A DNA stretch of 64,000 nucleotides from Nitrosomonas stercoris (GTDB lineage: Bacteria > Pseudomonadota > Gammaproteobacteria > Burkholderiales > Nitrosomonadaceae), in contig AP019755.1 in NCBI GenBank assembly GCA_006742785.1, forward strand, positions 372,001 through 436,000. The letters are read 5' to 3'. Under the pieces are notes generated by a model. It did not search any database. It was not told where the DNA came from and saw nothing but the letters and a program-made list of their open reading frames with translations. Made by a program: the position numbers and the translations under genes. Below, in pieces: positions 44,760 to 54,664 of this stretch (the stretch's first letter is position 1; each line of letters opens with the position of its first letter).

Positions 44760-45278
44760 GTGAAAGTGAAAAATTCTCAAAAAAACCAATATGATTTTGT
44801 ATCTCCCTCAGAACACGCAGCATGGCATTCAATCATTTTACAAACAACTCATGCAACCACTCTTCCTGAAAATATGATCCAAGCTTATCTAGCTGCTCAG
44901 TACCAGGCGCAGATTACATCTGATTGCAGCATGACATTACACATCGGTAAAGTATCTAAATCGCTGGCAACCTATATGCACACAATAAACATTCGCACCG
45001 CAACTTACCTGACTGCTTGCAATCCAGCAAGTCGCATCGCAACCCCTGCAGCAAACCAGTCTGCCATGACCCGGTTACACAAACAACTTTCTCGTTATAC
45101 CAAGCATATTTATGCAGGTGAAAGCATTGATCCTGCTGGAAAATGGCCAGCTGAAGCAAGCTTTCTTGCATTAGGCATTGATCTCCCTACCATTATCACA
45201 ATTGGCCAGCTATTTGGGCAAAATGCCATTGTCTGGATCAATAGTGACGCCATACCTAAACTGGTGTTACTACGCTGA
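44760..45278 (+). CDS. DUF3293 domain protein
   Basis: About 172 aa from a GTG at 44760 (a second GTG at 44766 is equally possible; no strong ribosome site). Sequence features such as IQAYLAAQYQAQI, AYMHTINIRTATYLTACNPAS and WPAEASFLALGID fit DUF3293, a family of small cytoplasmic proteins with no known role (the aYxxT-x-Y and T-A-xNP pattern). It is divergent from the diheme cytochrome, starting 13 bp away, and its last 9 bp overlap the end of ftsH on the other strand. Confidence 0.65.
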   Translation: MKVKNSQKNQYDFVSPSEHAAWHSIILQTTHATTLPENMIQAYLAAQYQAQITSDCSMTLHIGKVSKSLATYMHTINIRTATYLTACNPASRIATPAANQSAMTRLHKQLSRYTKHIYAGESIDPAGKWPAEASFLALGIDLPTIITIGQLFGQNAIVWINSDAIPKLVLLR

Positions 45279-47120
45279 AGATGCTGCTTCACCTAAGATC
45301 TGCTGTTTCAATACCTCTATTTCTGGTTGGTTCAAGGTTTCAGTTTCCAGCAATTGCTGTGCAGTCTGATCCAGCAATGTGCGATTCTGCTCCAAAATCT
45401 TAATCGCACGTTCAAATGCTTGATCCAGCAATGCCCGTATGGTCATATCAATCTTGTTCGCTGTTTCCTCACTATAATCTCGGCTTTTCGGCACAGGATA
45501 ATTATCAGGAAGATGCGACATTTGCTCCCGGTCATACACCACATTCCCAATAGCATCACTCATGCCATAACGTAACACCATCGCACGCGCAATATCCGTC
45601 GCGCGTGCCAGGTCATCTGAAGCCCCGGTAGAAATTTCACTGAATATCAATTGTTCTGCAGCACGCCCACCCAGCAGCACTGCCATTTTATTTTTCAGCT
45701 CTTGGCGCGTCATCAGAAAACGATCTTCAGTGGGGCGTTGAATCGTATAGCCCAGCGCACCGATACCACGCGGAATGATCGAGACTTTATGCACTTCATC
45801 TGTGCCTGGCAAGGCGAGTGCTACCAAAGTATGTCCCAGTTCATGATAAGCAACCGTGCGTCTTTCAACAGGGTTTAGCAAACGATTACGCTTCTCCAAC
45901 CCAGCTACAATACGTTCGACGGCATTATTAAAATCATCCATCGTCACCGCATGCCCACCACGCCGAGTCGCCAGTAATGCCGCTTCATTAATCAAATTGG
46001 CTAAATCTGCACCAGTAAAACCGGGTGTCAACGCTGCAATCTGTTCGGTATTTACATCTGATGCCAGAGTAATCTTGCCAATATGCACTGCCAAAATCTG
46101 CTGTCGACCTTTTTTATCCGGACGATCAACCAACACTTGTCGATCAAAACGCCCCGCACGCAGCAGCGCAGCATCCAAAATTTCCGGGCGATTCGTTGCG
46201 GCCAGCAATACAATACCGCTGGAAGGATCAAAGCCATCCAACTCTGCCAATAACTGATTTAAGGTCTGTTCTTTTTCATCATGACCACCACCAAATCCAC
46301 CGACCCCACGGGCACGCCCCAACGAATCCAGCTCATCAATAAAAATAATAGCAGGTGCCATTTGACGTGCTTGCTCAAACAAATCTCGCACCCGAGCAGC
46401 ACCTACACCGACAAACATTTCTACAAACTCTGAACCGGAAATAGAAAAAAAGGGAACAGCAGCTTCACCCGCCACTGCACGTGCTAACAAAGTTTTACCG
46501 GTTCCAGGTGGCCCCACTAACAAAATACCTTTGGGAGCTCGCCCACCAAGCCGACTATATTCATCCGGGTTCTTAAGAAAATTGACGATCTCTATTAATT
46601 CTTCTTTGGCTTCGTCCACACCCGCTACATCAGCAAAAGTAACCTTGGTTTCCTTTTCCACATAAACCTTGGCACGGCTTTTGCCAATCGACATCATGCC
46701 ACTACCCATGATGTTTTTATTCAAACGCCGGATGATAAACAGCCAGATCCCAATAAAAATGGCCATTGGGATGACCCAAGACAGAATATCGCGCAGCCAG
46801 GTGCTCTGCACGACACCGGTATAAGTGACATCGTATTTTTCCAACATTTCTGCCAAATCTGATTCCACTCGGGTGGTGACAAACTCAGTGTATTTTTCGC
46901 TACTTGAATCTTTGAGTTTGCCAAAAATCTGTTGATCGGTAATAGCTACTTCCGCTACTTTATTTTGCTCCAGCAATGCCTGGAAACGGCTATAGGGAAT
47001 CGGTTCCACTTTTGTATATTGTGTATACAGATTCTGAATAAAAAGAATGCTGAATACGGCAATTAATACATACCAAAAATTGATTTGTGCTTTTTTGTCA
47101 ATTGGTGCTGGGTTCTTCAT
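45270..47120 (-). CDS. ftsH: FtsH-type membrane ATP-dependent zinc metalloprotease
   Basis: 616 aa: two membrane helices (about 13-31 and 113-131) around a periplasmic domain, AAA+ ATPase with Walker A GPPGTGKT (203-210), Walker B IIFIDELD (258-265) and arginine finger region [10 protein letters not shown], then the M41 peptidase with HELGH (426-430) and the downstream [13 protein letters not shown]. Most FtsH proteins have HEAGH; HELGH keeps the HExxH zinc site. The gene is not in the usual rlmE-ftsH context, and the C-terminus lacks the long tail of E. coli FtsH, so it may be a second FtsH paralogue in this genome. Confidence 0.93.
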   Translation of the reverse strand: MKNPAPIDKKAQINFWYVLIAVFSILFIQNLYTQYTKVEPIPYSRFQALLEQNKVAEVAITDQQIFGKLKDSSSEKYTEFVTTRVESDLAEMLEKYDVTYTGVVQSTWLRDILSWVIPMAIFIGIWLFIIRRLNKNIMGSGMMSIGKSRAKVYVEKETKVTFADVAGVDEAKEELIEIVNFLKNPDEYSRLGGRAPKGILLVGPPGTGKTLLARAVAGEAAVPFFSISGSEFVEMFVGVGAARVRDLFEQARQMAPAIIFIDELDSLGRARGVGGFGGGHDEKEQTLNQLLAELDGFDPSSGIVLLAATNRPEILDAALLRAGRFDRQVLVDRPDKKGRQQILAVHIGKITLASDVNTEQIAALTPGFTGADLANLINEAALLATRRGGHAVTMDDFNNAVERIVAGLEKRNRLLNPVERRTVAYHELGHTLVALALPGTDEVHKVSIIPRGIGALGYTIQRPTEDRFLMTRQELKNKMAVLLGGRAAEQLIFSEISTGASDDLARATDIARAMVLRYGMSDAIGNVVYDREQMSHLPDNYPVPKSRDYSEETANKIDMTIRALLDQAFERAIKILEQNRTLLDQTAQQLLETETLNQPEIEVLKQQILGEAASSA

Positions 47121-47337
47121 GCATCCTCCTTGTAACTGTATCCAGTTTGGAAAACTGGTATATAAACCATTAAATCATACCCAATTTTAATTACCCTGAA
47201 ATCTAAAAATCACCTTTCGACTATTTATTTCCGAATCCAGTTGCACAACTAGCCCAGTCACATACAATAATTGTTTTAAAGCTCCCTCCAAAAATACTTG
47301 CTTGAAACAATTACTCTAAAGGTAAAGGAAATTTTTA

Positions 47338-48444
47338 ATGAAAACACGCGCAGCAATTGCCTGGCAGGCTGGCCAACCTCTTACTATTGAAGAAGTTGAT
47401 CTGGCTGCTCCACGTGCAGGTGAAGTACTGATTGAAGTCAAAGCAACCGGTATTTGCCATACTGATTACTACACGCTTTCCGGAGCAGATCCGGAAGGCA
47501 TTTTTCCAGCTATTCTTGGGCACGAAGGCGCTGGCATTGTAGTTGAAACCGGTGCAGAGGTTAAATCGCTGCGCCCGGGAGATCATGTCATTCCTTTGTA
47601 TACACCGGAATGTCGAGAATGCAAATTTTGTCGCTCCCACAAAACCAATTTATGCCAGGCTATCCGTACCACACAAGGGCGCGGCCTGATGCCAGATGGC
47701 ACTTCACGTTTTTCATTAAACGGTCAGCCTATCATGCACTACATGGGCACTTCGACTTTTTCCAACTACATCGTGGTGCCCGAAATAGCCGTTGCCAAAA
47801 TTCGTGAAGATGCCCCCTTTGACAAGGCTTGCTACATTGGCTGTGGTGTTACTACCGGCATTGGTGCCGTCCTGTTCACCGCCAAAGTAGAAGCCGGCGC
47901 GAATGTTGCTGTATTTGGCTTAGGAGGGATTGGCCTCAACGTAATCCAGGGCGCACGTATGATTGGCGCCGACAAAATTATCGGGATTGATATCAATCCA
48001 CAACGCGAAGCACTCGGCCGGCAATTTGGCATGACTCACTTCATCAACCCAAATGAAGTAGAAAATGTAGTGGATGCGATTATCCAGCTAACAGATGGCG
48101 GCGCAGATTACAGCTTTGAATGTATCGGCAATACCGATGTGATGCGCCAGGCATTGGAGTGCACGCACAAAGGTTGGGGACGTAGTATTATCATTGGCGT
48201 GGCGGAAGTTGGCGCTGAAATCAGCACCCGCCCCTTTCAGCTGGTTACAGGCAGAAAATGGGAAGGCACAGCCTTTGGTGGTGCGCGTGGCCGTACAGAT
48301 GTGCCACGTATTGTTGACTGGTACATGGATGGCAAAATCAGCATTGATCCACTGATTACTCACACCTTGAAGCTGGAAGATATTAATGAAGGATTCAAAT
48401 TGATGGAAGCTGGGGCATCCATACGCTCAGTAGTCATCTATTAA
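47338..48444 (+). CDS. frmA: S-(hydroxymethyl)glutathione dehydrogenase (class III ADH)
   Basis: A 368-aa zinc-dependent class III alcohol dehydrogenase that oxidises the formaldehyde-glutathione adduct with NAD. Signatures: [14 protein letters not shown] (catalytic-zinc Cys), GHEGAGIV, structural-zinc [24 protein letters not shown] and the NAD-binding [15 protein letters not shown]. An AAAGG-type site precedes the ATG. frmB follows 11 bp later, giving the complete glutathione-dependent formaldehyde route to formate. Confidence 0.96.
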   Translation: MKTRAAIAWQAGQPLTIEEVDLAAPRAGEVLIEVKATGICHTDYYTLSGADPEGIFPAILGHEGAGIVVETGAEVKSLRPGDHVIPLYTPECRECKFCRSHKTNLCQAIRTTQGRGLMPDGTSRFSLNGQPIMHYMGTSTFSNYIVVPEIAVAKIREDAPFDKACYIGCGVTTGIGAVLFTAKVEAGANVAVFGLGGIGLNVIQGARMIGADKIIGIDINPQREALGRQFGMTHFINPNEVENVVDAIIQLTDGGADYSFECIGNTDVMRQALECTHKGWGRSIIIGVAEVGAEISTRPFQLVTGRKWEGTAFGGARGRTDVPRIVDWYMDGKISIDPLITHTLKLEDINEGFKLMEAGASIRSVVIY

Positions 48445-48455
48445 CGACTTAAACC

Positions 48456-49322
48456 ATGACAATTAAACTGGAAATTCGCAATCAACATCGCTGTTTTGAT
48501 GGTACACAAAGCTACTACCAGCATCATTCGGAAGTGATTGGCTTACCTATGCGCTTCTCAGTGTATGCGCCACCACAAGCAGGCAAACAACGTTTGCCGG
48601 TGCTGTTTTTTCTGGCGGGCTTAACCTGTACCGAAGAAACCTTCATGATTAAGGCAGGTGCACAACGCTATGCCGCTGAATTAGGATTAGTATTGGTCAG
48701 CATGGATACCAGTCCACGCAATACGGGTATTCCTGGGGAAGGAGATGATTGGGAAATAGGTGCGGGTGCCGGTTTCTATTTAGATGCTACTCAAGCACCC
48801 TGGTCTCAATATTTCCGTATGGAAAGTTATCTGACACAGGAGTTGTACCGCATCATACTGGAACAATTTCCAGTCAATCCAGAACAAGTTGGCATTACAG
48901 GTCATTCCATGGGAGGACATGGCGCGCTTACCTTAGCCTTGCGCCATCCTGAGTTATATCGATCGGTTTCCGCTTTTGCGCCTATTGCCGCTCCTGCCAG
49001 CTGCCCTTGGGGAGAAAAAGCTTTTAGCCTCTATTTGGGAGAATCACCAGAGGATTGGCATCAGCATGATGCAACTGCCTTAATCGCAGCAGGCCATCAC
49101 CTGCCAACTACTCCTCTTATTGATCAAGGCATGGCTGATCCATTTCTGGCCAAGCAATTGCATCCTGATTATCTCGTAGCAGCTTGTGAACAAGCAGGAC
49201 AACCTATTACTTTACGTCGTCATGCCGATTATGATCACAGCTACTTCTTTATTAGCACCTTCATTGAAGATCACTTGCGACACCATCACACCGTACTAAC
49301 GCTCGATCAAATGGATGGGTAA
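48456..49322 (+). CDS. frmB: S-formylglutathione hydrolase
   Basis: A 288-aa esterase-D-type alpha/beta-hydrolase that releases formate from S-formylglutathione. Signatures: VLFFLAGLTCTEETFMIKAG (oxyanion region), MDTSPRNTGIPGEGDDWEIG, the nucleophile elbow GHSMGGHGALTLAL and the catalytic His in DYDHSYFFISTF. It lies 11 bp after frmA in one operon. The pair would detoxify formaldehyde in a chemolithotroph. Confidence 0.95.
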   Translation: MTIKLEIRNQHRCFDGTQSYYQHHSEVIGLPMRFSVYAPPQAGKQRLPVLFFLAGLTCTEETFMIKAGAQRYAAELGLVLVSMDTSPRNTGIPGEGDDWEIGAGAGFYLDATQAPWSQYFRMESYLTQELYRIILEQFPVNPEQVGITGHSMGGHGALTLALRHPELYRSVSAFAPIAAPASCPWGEKAFSLYLGESPEDWHQHDATALIAAGHHLPTTPLIDQGMADPFLAKQLHPDYLVAACEQAGQPITLRRHADYDHSYFFISTFIEDHLRHHHTVLTLDQMDG

Positions 49323-49405
49323 AAAACGACGGATGACAAATTCGATCAGCGCACACACACACTCTGCCAACTTCTTTGTCATCCGAAACGTTCTTTTCTT
49401 AATTC

Positions 49406-50584
49406 TTAAACTACTACCACATCCGGCAACGGGAAGCCATTGAAATTGCTCGCATATGATGTTGTATACGCACCCGCATTAGGAATAAAGATAAAATCAT
49501 CTTCCTGTATATCTTCCGGCAGCATTTCATCGTGCATCAGTACATCAACAGAATCACAAGTCGGGCCAGCAATGGACCAGGGAACTGGTGATCCTGTACG
49601 CTGCGTCAAGATTTCATAACGCAACCCTTCGCTTACTTCGATAATGCCACCGAAAATACCCGCATCCCAATACATCCAGCGTTTGCCATTGCGCACCGCT
49701 GTTCCAACAACACGACATACAAAACAGGCTGAATCAGACACCAGATAACGCCCTGGTTCCGCCATAATGCGTATGGTTTCTGGCAAATCTGCTATGGCTT
49801 CGTTGATGACTTCAGCAATAATTTCAATCGCAGGAATCGGTTTAACATAACGTACTGGATAACCCCCACCCAGATTCAGCAAGCGTGGGTTGAGCCCTGC
49901 TTCGCGCATGCTGGCAAATACTGTTTTGGCACGTTCAATTCCTACCCGCCAATTTTGTGGATTACGACACTGGGAACCCACATGAAAAGTCACACCAGCT
50001 AAATCTGCATGCAACTTCACTGCTTCATCAATAATTTCACGTACATCCACCAAATGCGTGCCAAATTTGCCAGCCAATGGCCAATCACTGCCAATATTAG
50101 GGGTATCAACGCGCAAATACAATTTGGCATCTGGCTTGATACTGACAATCTTACGCAGTTCTTCCATACTATCGATCACATACCATTCCACCCCTTTTTC
50201 GGCGGCATACTGAATATATGCACGTGATTTCATCGGGTTACTGTAAAAAATCTCGACAGCTGGCACACCCAAGCTCATCAAAAGATCAAGCTCTGCAATT
50301 GAAGCGATTTCAAACCCGACACCTTCCTCAATCAAGGTTTTCAATACGCGTGGATCAGGATTGGCTTTTGCAGCGTAATGCGGATGTACGCGCGGCATCG
50401 CTGCTTTAAAACGGCGCGCTTTATTGCGCACAATAGCAGTATCCAGCATCAAGAAAGGATGCTGGTAACCTTCTTGTGCTAATTTAGCTTTTACCAGGGA
50501 AAGATCGATACTGACTTCAGGATGCGTATCGAAAATGATGTTTTCTGTTTGCTGTTGTACAGCTGCGGTGGACAGTTTTTTCAT
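49406..50584 (-). CDS. PLP-dependent ornithine/lysine decarboxylase (fold type III)
   Basis: 392 aa from the ATG at 50584 with GGAGG 7 nt upstream. Group IV decarboxylase signatures: HYAAKANPDPRVLKTL (PLP Lys about residue 73), GVTFHVGSQC, NLGGGYPVRY, EPGRYLVSDSACFV and the active-site Cys in GPTCDSVDVL. These fit eukaryotic-type ornithine decarboxylases and bacterial lysine/ornithine decarboxylases that make putrescine or cadaverine. Substrate choice between ornithine and lysine cannot be read with confidence. It is a single gene, convergent with frmB. Confidence 0.92.
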   Translation of the reverse strand: MKKLSTAAVQQQTENIIFDTHPEVSIDLSLVKAKLAQEGYQHPFLMLDTAIVRNKARRFKAAMPRVHPHYAAKANPDPRVLKTLIEEGVGFEIASIAELDLLMSLGVPAVEIFYSNPMKSRAYIQYAAEKGVEWYVIDSMEELRKIVSIKPDAKLYLRVDTPNIGSDWPLAGKFGTHLVDVREIIDEAVKLHADLAGVTFHVGSQCRNPQNWRVGIERAKTVFASMREAGLNPRLLNLGGGYPVRYVKPIPAIEIIAEVINEAIADLPETIRIMAEPGRYLVSDSACFVCRVVGTAVRNGKRWMYWDAGIFGGIIEVSEGLRYEILTQRTGSPVPWSIAGPTCDSVDVLMHDEMLPEDIQEDDFIFIPNAGAYTTSYASNFNGFPLPDVVVV

Positions 50585-51157
50585 GAAGGTTCCTCCAGGG
50601 ATCGCTACGTTTCGGGAATATGAATTTGAATCCAATCAGTTGAAACAAACAGGTTTACCTTACTTCTCATGATGACCTCTTTTATGCGCTGTTCGCTACC
50701 GGTATTTCCAAAGGCACGCATTATAGACCTGATTTTTCTAGAATCAAGTCTTTTTTTGCATTAATTTTATTTAAAAAATACTTAAAAATCATTGCGTTAC
50801 AAAATTAAACTTATTTAATTGCTCTTATTATTTTTTACTTGAAAGACTTGTAGCTCAACAAGCAATCATTCAAGTCACAATCCTCAACAAAAGAATCAGG
50901 CAAATCCATTTTATGATGTTAATTTATTAACTCATTTGGCCCGTTGGACAAAAAATACCAAATAATATTCCTTTTAAATTCCTATGAACCTATCCAAAAA
51001 AGATCAGCAGATAAAAACGTGCAGGATTACCATATCGTCATTTATCTGGAAACCAACCATCAAAAATGTACTCTACGTAAATAGTTGCACTCAATTGATT
51101 CATTCAATGCAAAAACCAGCACAAATACTTACAACCAGCTGAAAGGAAATGACGAAA
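50585..51157 (+). other. 573-bp AT-rich intergenic region
   Basis: No gene is supported here. The region holds the decarboxylase promoter on the minus strand, a plus-strand terminator-like hairpin at 50726-50757 and the PepSY gene leader. The part 50760-51090 is very AT-rich without repeats I can define. Confidence 0.4.
50726..50757 (+). terminator. Terminator-like hairpin with no upstream gene on its strand
   Basis: GACCTGATT and AATCAAGTC (one mismatch) form a 9-bp stem with a short loop, followed by seven T on the plus strand. The only nearby plus-strand gene, frmB, ends 1.4 kb earlier. It could end an antisense or small RNA across the decarboxylase region, or be chance. Confidence 0.4.
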
Positions 51158-51427
51158 ATGAACAAGATCACAGCAGCAGTTACTTTTGCCAGTATTATGC
51201 TTTTTCCATTCAATCATGCCTTTGCCAGCAACGAAGCATTACCGGCCAGCCAGGTGATTGCAGCCATTCAAACTGCTGTTGCAGCTTATCCTGGCAACAT
51301 TAAGGAAGCTGAAGTAGAAAGAAAACAGGGAAACTTGATCGTCGAGATAAAAATTATTGATACCAATGGTCAAAAGATCAAAGTAAAGGTAGACCCAACA
51401 AACAACACTCTTCTGCCAGTCAACTAA
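51158..51427 (+). CDS. PepSY-domain periplasmic protein
   Basis: 89 aa from the ATG at 51158; AAAGGAA lies 9 nt upstream, whereas an ATG three codons earlier is too close to it. Signal peptide ending AFAS, then a single PepSY-like domain (SQVIAAIQTAVAAYPGNIKE; AEVERKQGNLIVEIKIIDTN; KIKVKVDPTNNTLLPV). Such one-domain secreted proteins are often regulators or inhibitors of periplasmic enzymes, without a defined reaction. It stands alone, 101 bp before IS-A copy 2. Confidence 0.82.
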   Translation: MNKITAAVTFASIMLFPFNHAFASNEALPASQVIAAIQTAVAAYPGNIKEAEVERKQGNLIVEIKIIDTNGQKIKVKVDPTNNTLLPVN

Positions 51428-51528
51428 CTACCACCTAATTAATATACCAAGCAAAAATGCTCCGGATTATTTTGTTGCAGTTACGTTACACCACAATTGC
51501 AATCAAAGTAATCTGGTATATCTTCTTA

Positions 51529-52372
51529 GAGCCTGTTCAAAATCTTTTAAGCAAAAGAGCCAGGAATGCCAGCTGAATGAATTGCAAGCTGGTATTGAGT
51601 TTACGCTCGCAGTTTTTCCACAACCGTCGATTCTTCTCCAGCCAGGCAAAGCTGCGCTCCACCACCCAACGCTTGGGGATAACGGCGAAGGTATGCAATT
51701 CACTGCGCTTGGCAATCTGCACCGTAACCAGTTTTCCTAGAATTTCTCGCACGCCTTCAGCAAATGGTTCTCCGGTATAGCCGCTATCGCACAGCAGACT
51801 TTGTACTTTTCCCAAGCTTGGTCTGCAGTGCTCCAGGGCTTGCAACGCCCCTTTGCGGTCAGTCACTTCTGCCGTCGTCACCGCAATGGCATGCGGCAAG
51901 CCCTGGGTATCAACTGCGATGTGACGCTTGATACCAGAGATCTTCTTGCCAGCGTCATAACCCTTCTGGCCCGCCGTGTCCGTGTTTTTCACGCTCTGCG
52001 CGTCCACGATCAAGAACGTGCTGCAAGCGCTGCGCCCCTGTCTGGTACGAACCGCGCCAACGGATTTTTTTTAACGCCCGCTCCAGCAGGCTCACTCCCT
52101 CCGCATCTGGCTCACTCCAGATGGCCCAGTACGAGTGCACTGTGCGCCACTTCGGAAAACTGTCCGGCAACAGACGCCACTGGCAGCCACTCTTGAGCAA
52201 ATATAGCACCGCACAAAACACCTCGTACAGATCCACGGTGCGCGGACGTGTCTTCTTCCTCGCACCCTCCAACAACAGGCGAACCTGCTCAAATTGTTCT
52301 CGACTAATGTCGCTAGGATAGTATTTTCTCATCCAGAGAGTATCTACCAAAAAAAAGATTTTGAACAGGCTC
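51529..52372 (-). mobile_element. IS-A copy 2 (844 bp)
   Basis: Same length and terminal repeats as copy 1 (GAGCCTGTTCAAAATC at the left edge), flanked by TTA on both sides (51526-51528, 52373-52375), a clean 3-bp TNA target duplication. It has inserted between the PepSY gene and the acyltransferase upstream region. Both transposase frames look intact. Confidence 0.94.
51537..52332 (-). CDS. IS-A transposase, made by frameshift (copy 2)
   Basis: The N-terminal frame runs 52332-51955 and the DDE frame ends at 51537, joined through the same A8 run as in copy 1. Motifs VDAQSVKNTDTA, LLCDSGYTG and VVERSFAWL are present. The protein appears identical to copy 1. Confidence 0.88.
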
Positions 52373-52375
52373 TTA

Positions 52376-52750
52376 TCAAGAAGAAAGCATAATCCGATCG
52401 ATCCGATCAAGTTTCACAGCAACCGCACCATGTTATTTTTAACTGACGTAGCAATCCGACAACCCCAGTATTGCGCACCTTACCCGCTTGTATATTACGA
52501 TCAATAGCATTCTTACCTATTTGTAATAATGATTCTCATTTTCATGTCTCTCAAAAGAGACAAATAATTTGCTTATAAAACAATTACTTATGATTATTCA
52601 TTATTTTTATGTGGATTATAACGACAATTTCTTATTTTCTTCATAGCAACAGTGATTACAAGTAGTTGATTTACCATCATTTTTTATGATGGCATGGATT
52701 GTGCTACGTATAAAGGCAATTAGCTATTTTGTCTTCAAGGAGCACAATTC
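52376..52750 (+). other. Upstream region of the acyltransferase gene
   Basis: This 375-bp stretch holds a Fur-like box and AT-rich sequence. No gene is supported. An AAGGAG ribosome site lies just before the ATG at 52751. Confidence 0.4.
52525..52544 (+). promoter_or_regulatory. Fur-like box upstream of the FeeM-like gene
   Basis: AATAATGATTCTCATTTTCA matches Fur-type hexamers (AATGATTCTCATT core, as at 6199). It is about 207 bp before the acyltransferase start, so control of that gene is possible but the distance is large. Confidence 0.45.
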
Positions 52751-53638
52751 ATGCATATTGCACATCGATCGACACCAACAAATACTGCAAAGAATATTCA
52801 CCTCTCACATATCACCCTCAACCCTTCCTATCCTGATTCACTCGCATTTAATCTCAGCCGAACATACTCAACCCCGCACCAGCAAACACAACCGACTCCC
52901 CCTACACACCCCCCACTGAATTGCCTGCTACAACGAAATGGCTACAGCATCCACCTAGTTAACTCACTCAAGCAACGCATCAAAGCCACCACACTCATCA
53001 AACGCATGTACGCCTCGCGCGGCTACCAAACTAATAATGCCTGCGCTTTTACAAACTCCTCCAATCAGTACACTTTTGAAGCACGCCAATCACAACAGCT
53101 CATTGGCACCATGACCCTCACCATCGACACCCATAACAAACTGCTTGCTGACACGCTCTATCAAACAGAACTGAATCAGTTTCGCCAGCGTAATCGTCGA
53201 TTATGTGAACTTTCCAAACTGGCATTCGACTCGGAAAGCAGCTCAAAAGAGATTTTTGCCTCTCTGTTTCATATTGCTTACATTTTTGCCCGTAACATTC
53301 ACAACGTTGACGACGCTTTCATAGAAATTAACCCTCGCCACGCCGCATTCTACAAACGCATGCTTGGTTTCCAGCAAATAGGAGAACTACGCACCTGCCC
53401 GCGCGTCAATGCTCCAGCCGTGTTACTACAATTGAATCTGGAATACATGAAGCAACAAATCATCACTCAAGCAGGACAACTTAATCAAAATACAAGAAGC
53501 ATTTACCCGCAATTTCTTTCTCAGAATCAAGAAAAAGAAATTACTCAACGCATCCAAACTAAATATACGACTACTACTTTCTTCCCCTCTTATCAATCTA
53601 CACCTGACTATCGTCAAAACCACTACCAACCCGCATAA
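52751..53638 (+). CDS. FeeM-like N-acyltransferase (N-acyl amino acid synthase type)
   Basis: A 295-aa protein with a low-complexity Thr/Pro/Gln-rich first 55 residues, then a GNAT-like acyltransferase core: LIKRMYASRGYQTNN, QQLIGTMTLTIDTHNKLLAD, LYQTELNQFRQRNRRLCELS, KLAFD and DAFIEINPRHAAFYKRMLGF. This order (RMYxxRGY, LxADxLYxxELxxFR, EINPRHxxFY) is that of FeeM and of PEP-CTERM/exosortase-associated acyltransferases, relatives of acyl-homoserine-lactone synthases. It would join an acyl-ACP fatty chain to an amino acid or amine. AAGGAG lies 9 nt before the ATG. A desaturase, PEP-CTERM protein and ThiF/nitroreductase pair lie 3-8 kb downstream. The product is unknown. Confidence 0.78.
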   Translation: MHIAHRSTPTNTAKNIHLSHITLNPSYPDSLAFNLSRTYSTPHQQTQPTPPTHPPLNCLLQRNGYSIHLVNSLKQRIKATTLIKRMYASRGYQTNNACAFTNSSNQYTFEARQSQQLIGTMTLTIDTHNKLLADTLYQTELNQFRQRNRRLCELSKLAFDSESSSKEIFASLFHIAYIFARNIHNVDDAFIEINPRHAAFYKRMLGFQQIGELRTCPRVNAPAVLLQLNLEYMKQQIITQAGQLNQNTRSIYPQFLSQNQEKEITQRIQTKYTTTTFFPSYQSTPDYRQNHYQPA

Positions 53639-53980
53639 AGACAAAACCTAAAAGATAACACGCCTTGTTTTAAAGCATCTCTGGTTACCGGTGCAAAAGA
53701 ACAAGATAGATGGCTTGCAAAAGTTATTCAGAACTTGCTCAAGCCATCTACCAAAGGAGGCCACACAAGACAAAATTGAACGAAAAAGCGGAACATACTT
53801 TTTCATATGTATCCCAAGCGCAATTTTAACGCCGCAATGCGCCTCTCAACGGGACATTGAGCACAAGCTATAAGAACTAATCACTACATATCAAATCAGA
53901 AATAAGACCAGGATTCCTGCATAACCAACTATTTCTTGAGATTTATGGATACGGTTCAGAGTCATTTCATTGATGATTTA
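53639..53980 (+). other. Gap with no recognisable gene
   Basis: A 60-codon open frame (53691-53873) is present, but its composition, lack of a ribosome site and lack of any family pattern give no support for a gene. The stretch ends at the TTA flank of the MITE. Confidence 0.3.
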
Positions 53981-54112
53981 GGGAGCCTCCGCACAACCTC
54001 GGTCATTGCGAGGAGCGCAGCGACGCGGCAATCCATAAGATGTTGATCTCATTATTAATACAATGAATTACTTCGCTCGCAATAATAAGATTCGAGGTTG
54101 CACAGAGGCTCC
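53981..54112 (+). mobile_element. MITE copy 1 (132 bp)
   Basis: The ends GGAGCCTCCGCACAACCTCG and, inverted, GGAGCCTCTGTGCAACCTCG are long terminal repeats, flanked by TTA on both sides (53978-53980, 54113-54115). The inside carries GTCATTGCGAGGAGCGCAGC and GCGGCAATCCATAAGATG and no coding capacity. The GAGCC terminus and TNA duplication match IS-A and IS-B, so a related transposase may move it. Confidence 0.8.
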
Positions 54113-54172
54113 TTAGGTAAGTAGCAATCTCTGGTATGCTTTAACTGTTTTGAGATTGTATTGAGGATCACT

Positions 54173-54652
54173 ATGGCACTCACAAAAGAAGACATTACCG
54201 AAATCAGGGAGTTGATTGGCGAAGTAATCACCGAACGACAACCAAAGACAATAAACAACAATGTCCACTACGAACTGGAAATCAGGGAAAGAACCCTGCG
54301 AGTGGAAGAAGGATTAAAACATCAGCGCGAACTGATGCAGGAAGGCTTCAAACGCATGGATCAGCGTTTCGAGCAAATGGAAAAACGCTTCGAGCAGATC
54401 GATAAGCGGTTTGAACAGGTTGATAAACGCTTTGAATCGCTGATAGCTGAAATGAATGCACGTTTTGAGCAGATCGACAGGCGTTTCGAACAAGTTGATA
54501 AACGTTTTGAGTAGATGGACAAACGCTTTGAACAAGCCGATAAGCGTTTTGAATCGTTAACCAGACGTATCGATCGCTTCATGATCTGGTCATTTGCCAC
54601 CACACTGACTGTTGGCGGTATTGTCGTGGCTGCCATTAAATATCTGCCCTGA
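54173..54652 (+). pseudogene. Heptad-repeat coiled-coil membrane protein split by an amber codon
   Basis: From the ATG at 54173 (GAGG upstream): MALTKEDITEIRELIGEVIT, then a 7-residue repeat of the form RFEQMEK-RFEQIDK-RFEQVDK. A TAG at 54512-54514 interrupts it in frame; the repeat then continues (MDKRFEQADKRFESLTRRID) to a C-terminal membrane helix (WSFATTLTVGGIVVAAIKYL) and a TGA at 54652. The TAG lies exactly where the pattern FEQ-MDK predicts CAG, so one C-to-T change explains it. The full 159-aa protein would be a membrane-anchored parallel coiled coil of unknown role. It precedes the mntA-hepT pair by 12 bp. Confidence 0.8.
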
Positions 54653-54664
54653 ATCACAACTATC

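Noticed and set aside
51801-52196. Long frame antisense to the IS-A transposase (also at 61267 and reversed at 22514)
   Set aside because: It is the complement of the transposase coding region and appears wherever the IS does.
53691-53873. A 60-codon open frame
   Set aside because: No ribosome site, low-complexity sequence and no family features.
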